DNA of 37,667 bases, taken from assembly GCA_029933365.1 (NCBI GenBank), contig JAOZOH010000014.1, forward strand, positions 1-37,667, given 5' to 3'. A program made the position numbers and the translations under genes. How positions within the stretch are numbered: position 1 is the first letter of the stretch; every line of letters starts with the position of its first letter. The stretch is from Desulfuromusa sp. (GTDB lineage: Bacteria; Desulfobacterota; Desulfuromonadia; Desulfuromonadales; Geopsychrobacteraceae). A model generated the notes under the pieces. That model was not told the DNA's origin, searched no databases, and was given only the letters and a program-made list of their open reading frames with translations. Of the stretch, positions 7,858 through 14,217 are shown one piece after another.

Positions 7858-9003
7858 TCAGTTGCCATTGCCAAAGATGCTTTTAATAATTTCCTGTGTC
7901 ATCAAGCTGGTTTTTTTCTTTAGCTCAGCATTACTTTTTTTTTGTAGGACACTGAGTCTCTCTTTGGCCATAAAATTCATATCTTTGTCATCATGTTTTA
8001 GCCGTAGATATTTTTTATAAAAAACTTTAGCATCACTTTTGTTTCCTAATCTATCAGACACAGCCGCCAAAAAATACATTGTCAAAGGAGATTTGCTGTT
8101 ACGTTTACTTGATTTAACCAGTGTATTGAGCGCTTCATTTAATCTACCCTCCTGATAATAACAAGCGCCTAACAGTTCTAAATTTTCATTTTTCTTCTTA
8201 TTCTTTTCTGTTGCAACAGCCTTTTCAAGATAAGGAACCGCTGATCGGCAATCTTTTTCTTCCCAATACAAAACACCTAAAAGGGAATATGCCTCATGAT
8301 CACTTTCAATGCTGACGGAATGCTTAGCCGCTTTAATCGCTTTTCTGTGTTCTCCCAACTGCCAATAAGAATACGCTAGCATTGTTGAATACAGGGCGTT
8401 ATCAGGATCACATAAAGAGGCTTTATTTAAGAGTGGGGCAGCTTTATTATGCTGATCGTTATCAAAATATGATTCAGAATCTTGATAATATTTTCTTGCT
8501 GCCTCTGGACAACCTGCCATCTGCTTTGAAGCAATATTTTTCTCTATAACTTTTTTTGCTACAATCGTTTGTTCGGGAATATCCATATATCTTAAAATAA
8601 AAACGCCAGCACTTTCCTCAGCCCCTTCAAAATAAATTTTTATTTCATTTTTTTCATAATATTCAATCCGATTTCCGCTTATATCATATGTTTTTTCAAC
8701 TGTTCCCTTAAGATCAAACCATTCCACCACCTGCGATTTTATGTAGGCTTCTTCAAAAAACAGATCAATACTTTGTATCGTTGCCCCATCTTTTTTTAAC
8801 ACAACAGACAATCTTTTCAGGTTATGTCCTGCAGTAGAATAGTCAAATCTCTTGCCATTTTCTGTACTTCTGACAGATTTTCCGAACTCTTTATCCGCGT
8901 CTTTTTTAGTCGAAACACCTGGGGTCAAATTCGAATATTCACCAGCATAAATATTGGCGGCGCAAAAACAGAAACATAAGGCAATAAATAATGTCTTTTT
9001 CAT
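7858..9003 (-). CDS. exported TPR protein, 381 aa
   Basis: A signal peptide (about 1-20, ending CAANIYA) targets this protein out of the cytoplasm. Residues 25-130 form a domain starting NLTPGVSTKKDADKEFGK, which resembles the pG-T-ked-lG pattern of BamE-like lipoprotein folds, although there is no lipobox. From about residue 165 to 345 there are TPR-type helix pairs, for example AAPLLNKASLCDPDNALYS and AYSLLGVLYWEEKDCRSA. The function is unknown; TPRs suggest protein binding in the periplasm. It is the last gene of a three-gene operon, 16 bp after the 702-aa gene, with a GGGAG ribosome site. Its base composition looks more AT-rich than the flanking housekeeping genes. Confidence 0.8.
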   Translation of the reverse strand: MKKTLFIALCFCFCAANIYAGEYSNLTPGVSTKKDADKEFGKSVRSTENGKRFDYSTAGHNLKRLSVVLKKDGATIQSIDLFFEEAYIKSQVVEWFDLKGTVEKTYDISGNRIEYYEKNEIKIYFEGAEESAGVFILRYMDIPEQTIVAKKVIEKNIASKQMAGCPEAARKYYQDSESYFDNDQHNKAAPLLNKASLCDPDNALYSTMLAYSYWQLGEHRKAIKAAKHSVSIESDHEAYSLLGVLYWEEKDCRSAVPYLEKAVATEKNKKKNENLELLGACYYQEGRLNEALNTLVKSSKRNSKSPLTMYFLAAVSDRLGNKSDAKVFYKKYLRLKHDDKDMNFMAKERLSVLQKKSNAELKKKTSLMTQEIIKSIFGNGN

Positions 9004-9019
9004 TTATGACTCCCTGCGG

Positions 9020-9295
9020 TCAGTTCGATTTTGCTGCATCAATTTTTTTCTGAAGTTTATCGCATTCTCCATAAAACTTACGATCTGCAACCGATGGGGT
9101 AATATAATTTCTTGGCCAACATCTGCGCCCATTGATTCTCAGGACATCATTTTTTTTGATTTCAATGCCATCAATTTTTTTCTGGGCGTTATCGCATTCC
9201 GCATAAAACTTACGATCTGCAGCTGATGGATTAATCTGGTTTACTGGTTTACACCTTCTGCCATTGATTCTTAGGACGCCATCTTTTCCAACGAC
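9020..9295 (-). repeat. duplicated C-terminal module of the 702-aa protein
   Basis: Residues about 610-654 and 655-702 are two copies of one module. Across a 39-residue core 29 positions are identical, including VLRINGRRC, ADRKFY, ECD and QKKID. Each copy has two cysteines about 20 residues apart. I do not recognise a named domain. Confidence 0.8.
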
Positions 9296-11128
9296 AATCT
9301 TTTGCACTGAATTGTCGATCATTTTTGCGGGACTCTTGTTGATAGAAGCAGGAGCTTGAGCGTTTGTTTTTCCCGTTTTTTTCACAAATCCCGGGATATT
9401 TTCACTGCTGCGGTTCTGTTTGCTTTTTTTGACAAATCCTGGAACACTTAGACTTCCCGGTTTATTCTCCTGTACTTGCAGAGGCTCAGGGTTGCCACAC
9501 CCCGCATTTCCCGGCTTTACTTTATTCGGATCATTCGGGCACTCATCCTTACAGTCAAGCGTACCGTCATTATCCATATCCGTTTCAGGATTGCCGCAGC
9601 CACAAATTCCCGGTTTTACTTTATTTGGATCGTTTGGACACTCATCCTTACAGTCAAGCGTACCGTCATTATCCGTATCCGTGTCGGGATTGCCGCAATC
9701 ACAAATTCCTGGATGAGTTTTGTTAGCATCATTTGGGCACTTATCAATACAATCGGGGGTACCGTCATTATCAGTGTCCGTCTCAGGATTGCCACAGCCG
9801 CAACTCTCCGATCTTACTTTATTCGGATCGTTCGGACACTCATCCTTACAGTCAAGCGTGCCGTCATTATCCGTATCCGTTTCAGGATTGCCGCAGCCAC
9901 AAATTCCCGACTTTACTTTATTCGGATCATTCGGGCACTCATCTTTACAGTCAAGCGTACCGTCATTATCAGTATCCGTTTCTAGATTGCCGCAACCACA
10001 AATTCCTGGTTTAGTTTTATTCGAATCATTCGGACACAGATCTCTTGCATTTAAAACCGTCAACTCAGTATATGTCTGTAGGGTAGCTTTTCTATTGCTC
10101 AGACCACTTATCACATTGTTTAAATAATTGATTCTATCCTGAACTTCGCTATCAGGCAAAGAAGCCGCCCTAATATCTGCTTGCTTAGAACGAACGCGTT
10201 CTGCAAAATAATGGATACTCTGGATCTCTTGACTTGTAGGAGGGCTTGAAATTTGGACTACCGAAGGATTGTGTTTTCTTAATATAGCTAAATCTGTAGC
10301 CAATCTTAGCTTTTTATTATCTGCTGCTGTTTTGGAATTTATAATGTGTTTTGAAAATTCATCGGCAGATTTGTCTACTAGGGGTTTGCCATACCCATCA
10401 TAAATAAGTGAGCCTGAAATAGCACCAACAACCGATCCAATAGCACCGAAGGCAGCCATTCCAAGGGGGCCGCCAGGAGAACCTAAAATCACACCTGCAG
10501 CAACTCCTCCTTTTAATCCAAGCCATGCACCACCTGCTGCTGAAGCGCTGGACAAACCAGCATTTGCAACACCTTGTCCTACTCCCACACCATCGCCCCC
10601 GGAGATTGATCCAGCAACTGTTGCAGCATTACCTGTGAAATCTAAAATACTAGCAGCTTTCCCGGCTTTCTTAAGTAGACGTACATTATGTGAAACTCCT
10701 TTTAGTGTTTTTTTAGCTATATTGTGAGCAGTTTTAGGATTGCCACCGACTCTTTTAATTAACTTCGTAATGCCGCGGTTAGATAGTGACCCGCGAGATT
10801 CTAGAATATGATCTCCCGTTACAGAAAGTGAGCCCAACGCATTAAAAATATTGCCACTATTAAGACTATCGCTTGGAGTCTCTCCCCAAGGTTTTCCTGA
10901 AGATGCAGGGGCTATTGCGCCGTCAGAATGACGCTGAATAGACTGAAAATCGTGTGTTGTAGCATTTACAGTTGTTGTAAATATTGTAAAACCAATCGTC
11001 ATAATAATAAATCCGACACAAGAAAGTTTCGCAATCTTTGAGTCTTTTCTAGAAAGGCGAAGGTTCCATGGAATGAAGTACTTTTTTGTGCGACAAGAGA
11101 TGAACTTTGATGAGTAATGCCCTCTCAT
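9020..11128 (-). CDS. exported Cys-rich thrombospondin type 3 repeat protein, 702 aa
   Basis: This looks like a secreted or surface-attached calcium-binding protein of unknown role. The N-terminus is a 35-residue basic extension followed by a hydrophobic segment (about 36-54) and a possible signal-peptidase site after VNA (56). A Gly/Ala-rich stretch (about 165-245) resembles a glycine-zipper membrane region. Residues about 365-548 hold five full and one partial 33-aa TSP3-like repeats (consensus CPNDPNKVKPGICGCG then ETDTDNDGTLDC) with DxDxDG calcium ligands and paired cysteines. Two PGFVKK motifs follow, and residues about 610-702 are a tandem duplication with LRINGRRC in each copy. The ATG at 11128 is preceded by a near-perfect AGGAGGTGA and overlaps the stop of the previous gene as ATGA. 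That fixes the unusually long N-terminus. Confidence 0.8.
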   Translation of the reverse strand: MRGHYSSKFISCRTKKYFIPWNLRLSRKDSKIAKLSCVGFIIMTIGFTIFTTTVNATTHDFQSIQRHSDGAIAPASSGKPWGETPSDSLNSGNIFNALGSLSVTGDHILESRGSLSNRGITKLIKRVGGNPKTAHNIAKKTLKGVSHNVRLLKKAGKAASILDFTGNAATVAGSISGGDGVGVGQGVANAGLSSASAAGGAWLGLKGGVAAGVILGSPGGPLGMAAFGAIGSVVGAISGSLIYDGYGKPLVDKSADEFSKHIINSKTAADNKKLRLATDLAILRKHNPSVVQISSPPTSQEIQSIHYFAERVRSKQADIRAASLPDSEVQDRINYLNNVISGLSNRKATLQTYTELTVLNARDLCPNDSNKTKPGICGCGNLETDTDNDGTLDCKDECPNDPNKVKSGICGCGNPETDTDNDGTLDCKDECPNDPNKVRSESCGCGNPETDTDNDGTPDCIDKCPNDANKTHPGICDCGNPDTDTDNDGTLDCKDECPNDPNKVKPGICGCGNPETDMDNDGTLDCKDECPNDPNKVKPGNAGCGNPEPLQVQENKPGSLSVPGFVKKSKQNRSSENIPGFVKKTGKTNAQAPASINKSPAKMIDNSVQKIVVGKDGVLRINGRRCKPVNQINPSAADRKFYAECDNAQKKIDGIEIKKNDVLRINGRRCWPRNYITPSVADRKFYGECDKLQKKIDAAKSN
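9485..10036 (-). repeat. 99-bp in-frame tandem repeat array encoding TSP3-like units
   Basis: Five complete and one partial 99-bp units encode 33-aa repeats. The units are nearly identical at the DNA level, for example the recurring plus-strand string TTATTCGGATC and the codons for DNDGT. Differences are mostly single-codon changes. The fourth unit (CPNDANKTHPGICDCG) diverges most. Mirrored open frames on the opposite strand here are by-products of the repeat. Confidence 0.92.
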
Positions 11129-12237
11129 TTTTCACCTCCTTCTATTTTGCTTCCTTCGTCTTCTCGATTCTTTTTACTCATATCAAAAAATCCGCTGTAA
11201 TCAACAATATCCATGCGGCTCAAAGAAAGTTCTGCGCTATCTCCTTCAAATAAAAATGTCAAAATTACAGAGGGATCAAAGATAGGGCTTAAGAAAACCA
11301 GGCATCCGTCTTGAGCCTCTAAAACCGTAACAATTTCGAACGTCCTAAACCATTTTTTATCTAAACTTTTTAATATTTTTTTTGTTTCGGGTAGGGTTCC
11401 AACTGCACCTTCAAGAAGTTTATCAAGTCCTTGACTCGCTGCTGACTGGACTGTTTGAATCGTCATGTTACGGCAGGATTCCAAGCGAGGATCAGTTTCT
11501 TTATCAGCAAAACGAAAAGCATCAATATTCATTAGATTATTGTAGATCATCAATGATGAAACTGGATAATTTACCTCAATTAAAACTTCCTTGCTTTTTA
11601 GTGCAGGTAATTTGTTGCGCCAATTTGAAATTGGTTCAGACCCAAAAAGATTCTCAAAAGCGCTAATTGTTTCAGCAACACTATCCCCCAAAGAAAATGG
11701 CCTGAAGGTTTTTGTCCTGAGCCAGTAGGGCAGAGGTTTAAGATCTTCTGTGTCAGTTCTTATGAAATCTCCTGCCACAACCTCTACATCGGTTATTTTA
11801 GGAATTTCAGCTTTCATGTTCCATTGTGTTATAAGGAAAACATCGGCAAAGGGATAATAAAATCCAACAACCGGCATCATACCCTCAGTACCACCGGCAG
11901 TATGAACAGCAGCGCTCATAAACAGAGCCCAGCCAAGTTCTGGAGGCGTCTGAATCCAAATTTCCTTATTAAGCACTTTGAATTGCTCAATAACTTTATC
12001 ATCAGAAAAAATCATAAGGGCTTGTTCATAATCTGTCAGAAATAATCTTTTAAAATAATTAGCAGTGATTAGTAATTTCTCGACGTCTGCGAGCTTTCCA
12101 TCATTGAAATCTATAAAGGCATTTTGTTCCCCATTGTCCTCATTAGACGCGTAAGATATACCATTGCCCAATATAACCGTGATGGCAAAGCAAGAAATAA
12201 CTAGCAAGCCAATAGTTATTTTTATTTGTTTGTTCAT
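11125..12237 (-). CDS. exported hypothetical protein, 370 aa
   Basis: I do not recognise this protein. A signal peptide is clear (about 1-31: basic start, hydrophobic core LLVISCFAITVIL, cleavage likely after SYAS). The mature part is acidic and mixed alpha/beta, with few cysteines (about 231 and 309) and no membrane helix after the signal, so a periplasmic or secreted protein is likely. It ends in a strongly charged tail (KKNREDEGSKIEGGEK). The ATG at 12237 has AGGAGGG 5 bases upstream. It is the first gene of the operon with the TSP3 and TPR proteins and its stop overlaps the next start by 4 bp. All three products carry export signals, so they may act together outside the cytoplasm; this is inference. 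Confidence 0.75.
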   Translation of the reverse strand: MNKQIKITIGLLVISCFAITVILGNGISYASNEDNGEQNAFIDFNDGKLADVEKLLITANYFKRLFLTDYEQALMIFSDDKVIEQFKVLNKEIWIQTPPELGWALFMSAAVHTAGGTEGMMPVVGFYYPFADVFLITQWNMKAEIPKITDVEVVAGDFIRTDTEDLKPLPYWLRTKTFRPFSLGDSVAETISAFENLFGSEPISNWRNKLPALKSKEVLIEVNYPVSSLMIYNNLMNIDAFRFADKETDPRLESCRNMTIQTVQSAASQGLDKLLEGAVGTLPETKKILKSLDKKWFRTFEIVTVLEAQDGCLVFLSPIFDPSVILTFLFEGDSAELSLSRMDIVDYSGFFDMSKKNREDEGSKIEGGEK

Positions 12238-12260
12238 TAAGCCCTCCTGCTGTATCCGAA

Positions 12261-12290
12261 TTAATATTTTTCCGTTTGCTTACTTGTCAG
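12261..12290 (-). promoter_or_regulatory. candidate sigma70 promoter for the secreted-protein operon
   Basis: On the minus strand CTGACA (5 of 6 matches to -35) is followed after 18 bases by TATTAA (4 of 6 to -10). It lies 24-53 bases upstream of the ATG at 12237. Confidence 0.35.
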
Positions 12291-12354
12291 AACATAAAAC
12301 AACTCAGTTTCGATATGTAATTTCATATTTTAGATTTTGCGAAAACATAGTTGT

Positions 12355-12364
12355 TTGTTAACAA
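12355..12364. promoter_or_regulatory. perfect palindrome TTGTTAACAA, possible operator
   Basis: A 10-bp perfect palindrome sits between the two divergent candidate promoters, about 65 bases upstream of the leftward -35 box. Its placement suits a regulator site, but no regulator is identified. Confidence 0.25.
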
Positions 12365-12423
12365 CTGATTCAGATCAAATTGCAATTTGTAAGTTAAAAA
12401 TTGCTTCTTTTGCTACACGCGCC

Positions 12424-12454
12424 TTAACACGTGCTGTCTATAGCTTACTATAAT
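12424..12454 (+). promoter_or_regulatory. candidate promoter for the 117-aa membrane protein gene
   Basis: TTAACA (5 of 6) and a perfect TATAAT are separated by 19 bases, which is longer than ideal. Transcription would start near 12461 and give a leader of about 170 nt before the ATG at 12635. Confidence 0.3.
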
Positions 12455-12555
12455 CTTTGCGTTATTCCAGCCTATCGCTGGATGCGTGGGTTTGCGGTCA
12501 CTTTTCTCAAATTCTGACAGTATTTCTACTGAGTTTTAGGCGCCAGGTGGTGGAA

Positions 12556-12586
12556 CCTGATAAAGTGTAGCGAAAGATAGATCAGG
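12556..12586 (+). other. inverted repeat in the leader of the 117-aa gene
   Basis: CCTGAT and ATCAGG face each other across 19 bases, and flanking GAA and TTC could extend the pairing with mismatches. It may form a stem about 50 nt upstream of the start codon. There is no T-run, so it is not a terminator. Confidence 0.25.
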
Positions 12587-12634
12587 GGAGATGGTTCTTA
12601 GAGGAAGAGCATTACATCGGGAGGTACAGGTAAA

Positions 12635-12988
12635 ATGGTGCAGTTGATACTCATTTTTAACATTGTGATCATGTTTTTGTTCTTGTTAGCCTGTTGGGTG
12701 ATTATTACACCGGCTCATAATCATTTTATCCAATATGGGGCAACGGGCAGTGTTTTGCCATATCTTACCCAGATTGCTATTGATGCACGGTTTTTTTTAC
12801 TGCTGATACCCATATTATGGATTGCTATATCCTTCCGGGGTTTTAAAAAAATCGGAAAACAAAAGGAAAGCAGCCTGCAGGGTCTTATGCTTTTTATCCT
12901 GGTCAGCTTGTCAGCAGGATTCATTATGGTGATTTTTTATGGAATGGCAGGGATTCTTCCTTACCTGAAAATAGGGGCAACTCTTTAA
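12635..12988 (+). CDS. small integral membrane protein, 117 aa
   Basis: I do not recognise the family. Three hydrophobic helices are visible (about 4-25, 50-67 and 80-105), joined by a polar loop with HNHFIQYGATGS and a basic cytoplasmic loop FRGFKKIGKQKES. No signal peptidase motif or catalytic residues stand out. A GGGAGG ribosome site lies about 9 bases before the ATG, so translation looks real. The gene stands alone, divergent from the secreted-protein operon and convergent with the lhgO-type gene 17 bp away. Function cannot be inferred. Confidence 0.65.
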   Translation: MVQLILIFNIVIMFLFLLACWVIITPAHNHFIQYGATGSVLPYLTQIAIDARFFLLLIPILWIAISFRGFKKIGKQKESSLQGLMLFILVSLSAGFIMVIFYGMAGILPYLKIGATL

Positions 12989-13005
12989 GTTTCCTGCACA
13001 ATTAA

Positions 13006-14202
13006 TTAATCAATCAGTTTCCCAACCTTTTCACAAATATACCCGGCGATCGGCATAGCCGAGGTTGCTGCCGGGGATGGTGCATTGCCGACGATCAAGG
13101 CTCGTTCACTCTCAACGAAAAGGAAATCATCTAACGTTGTCCCATCCGGTTTAACCGCCTGGGCACGAACTCCTGCAGGATAGGGAAGCAGGTCGCTGAG
13201 GGTGACCTTAGGACAGTAGCGATTGACCTGTTTTAGATATCCAGGGCGATAGAGTGAGTTTTTCAATTCAATCAGCGTGGGGAGTGGGTATTTCATCACC
13301 AGTCGGTAGAGTCCAGAGTAACTGAGCATTTCGGCCAGATCACGCAGATTGATTTTCCAGCGGCTGTACCCTTCCCGTGATAATGCTAAAGTGGCGTTCG
13401 GTCCAACAGTCAGCGAACCATCAATCATCGGGGTCAGATGGATGCCTAAAAATGGGAGCTCAGGATTGGGGATCGGGTAGATGGGGTGGGTAACAATATG
13501 GCTTTTTTCTGCTGGAAGCTGAAAGTATTCGCCACGAAAGGGGAGGATTTTAAATGTTGGCTGTTGTCCCAACATCTGAATGATTCGATCAGAATGAAGT
13601 CCCGCACAACTTACTAGAAAATGACCAGAAAAATTTCCCTGATTGGTTTTGACTTCAATCCCGGTGGTTTCTTTTATTGCAGAAACCAGGCAGTTGGTAT
13701 GGATTTCGCCACCAGATGCAGTAACTTGTTCAGCTAGTTTTATGGCAACTTGTTCAAAATCAACGATGCCAGATGTAGGAACCCAGGCTGCACTAACTCC
13801 GACAACATTAGGTTCGAATTCTCGTAGCTGTTGTTGGTCAAAAACTTCCGTCTCAATCTCATTAATCCGGCAGCGTTCCAGCAGGTCCTGCATCCGCACC
13901 ACGTCCTGTTCATCAGTTGCCACCAGTAACTTTCCGGTGACTCGGAAGGGGATATCATGCTCACTGCAGAACTGTTTCGTTGCCAGGTTCCCCTCACGGC
14001 AGAAACGGGCTTTTAAGCTTCCCGGGGCATAGTAAACCCCAGCATGGATGATGCCACTGTTATGCCGGGTTTGGTGAGTTGCGAGTTCTGCCTCTTTCTC
14101 AAGAACTGCAACTGTTGCTCCCTGAAATTGCAATTGTAATTGACGTGCGGTTGCCAGGCCGACGATCCCGCCACCGATCACAATAAAATCGTAGTTTTTC
14201 AT
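13006..14202 (-). CDS. lhgO: L-2-hydroxyglutarate oxidase-type FAD enzyme
   Basis: This is an FAD-dependent oxidoreductase of the DAO superfamily, closest in style to LhgO, which oxidises L-2-hydroxyglutarate to 2-oxoglutarate and passes electrons to the membrane quinone pool. The N-terminal dinucleotide fold is MKNYDFIVIGGGIVGLATAR. The family-typical THQTRHNSGIIHAGVYY (about 42-58) follows. The central region has LPFRGEYF and GIHLTPMIDGSLTVGPNA, and the C-terminus has GVRAQAVKPDG and NAPSPAATSAMPIAGYI. Length (398 aa) fits. The ATG at 14202 has only a weak ribosome site. It is 15 bp downstream of clc, so it is the last gene of the long leftward operon. Its link to glycogen metabolism is not obvious. 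Confidence 0.85.
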   Translation of the reverse strand: MKNYDFIVIGGGIVGLATARQLQLQFQGATVAVLEKEAELATHQTRHNSGIIHAGVYYAPGSLKARFCREGNLATKQFCSEHDIPFRVTGKLLVATDEQDVVRMQDLLERCRINEIETEVFDQQQLREFEPNVVGVSAAWVPTSGIVDFEQVAIKLAEQVTASGGEIHTNCLVSAIKETTGIEVKTNQGNFSGHFLVSCAGLHSDRIIQMLGQQPTFKILPFRGEYFQLPAEKSHIVTHPIYPIPNPELPFLGIHLTPMIDGSLTVGPNATLALSREGYSRWKINLRDLAEMLSYSGLYRLVMKYPLPTLIELKNSLYRPGYLKQVNRYCPKVTLSDLLPYPAGVRAQAVKPDGTTLDDFLFVESERALIVGNAPSPAATSAMPIAGYICEKVGKLID

Positions 14203-14217
14203 TGATTATTATTCAGC

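Larger units (their letters stand above)
12238..12634. other. 397-bp non-coding stretch between divergent genes
   Basis: No open frame here has a credible start and ribosome site. The stretch holds candidate promoters for both directions (12261-12290 minus, 12424-12454 plus), a 10-bp palindrome (12355-12364), a short hairpin CCAGC-CTATCG... at 12467-12481, and a 6-bp inverted repeat at 12556-12586. The rightward leader would be about 170 nt, long enough for a structured RNA, but I could not match it to a known riboswitch. Confidence 0.5.

Noticed and set aside
9485..10036. CRISPR-like periodicity
   Set aside because: The 99-bp period keeps one reading frame, there is no short repeat with unique spacers, and no cas genes are present.
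9420..10127. Several overlapping plus-strand open frames of 90-170 codons with internal repeats
   Set aside because: They are mirror images of the 99-bp repeat array of the minus-strand TSP3 gene, with no ribosome sites, and the minus-strand reading makes sense as a domain protein.
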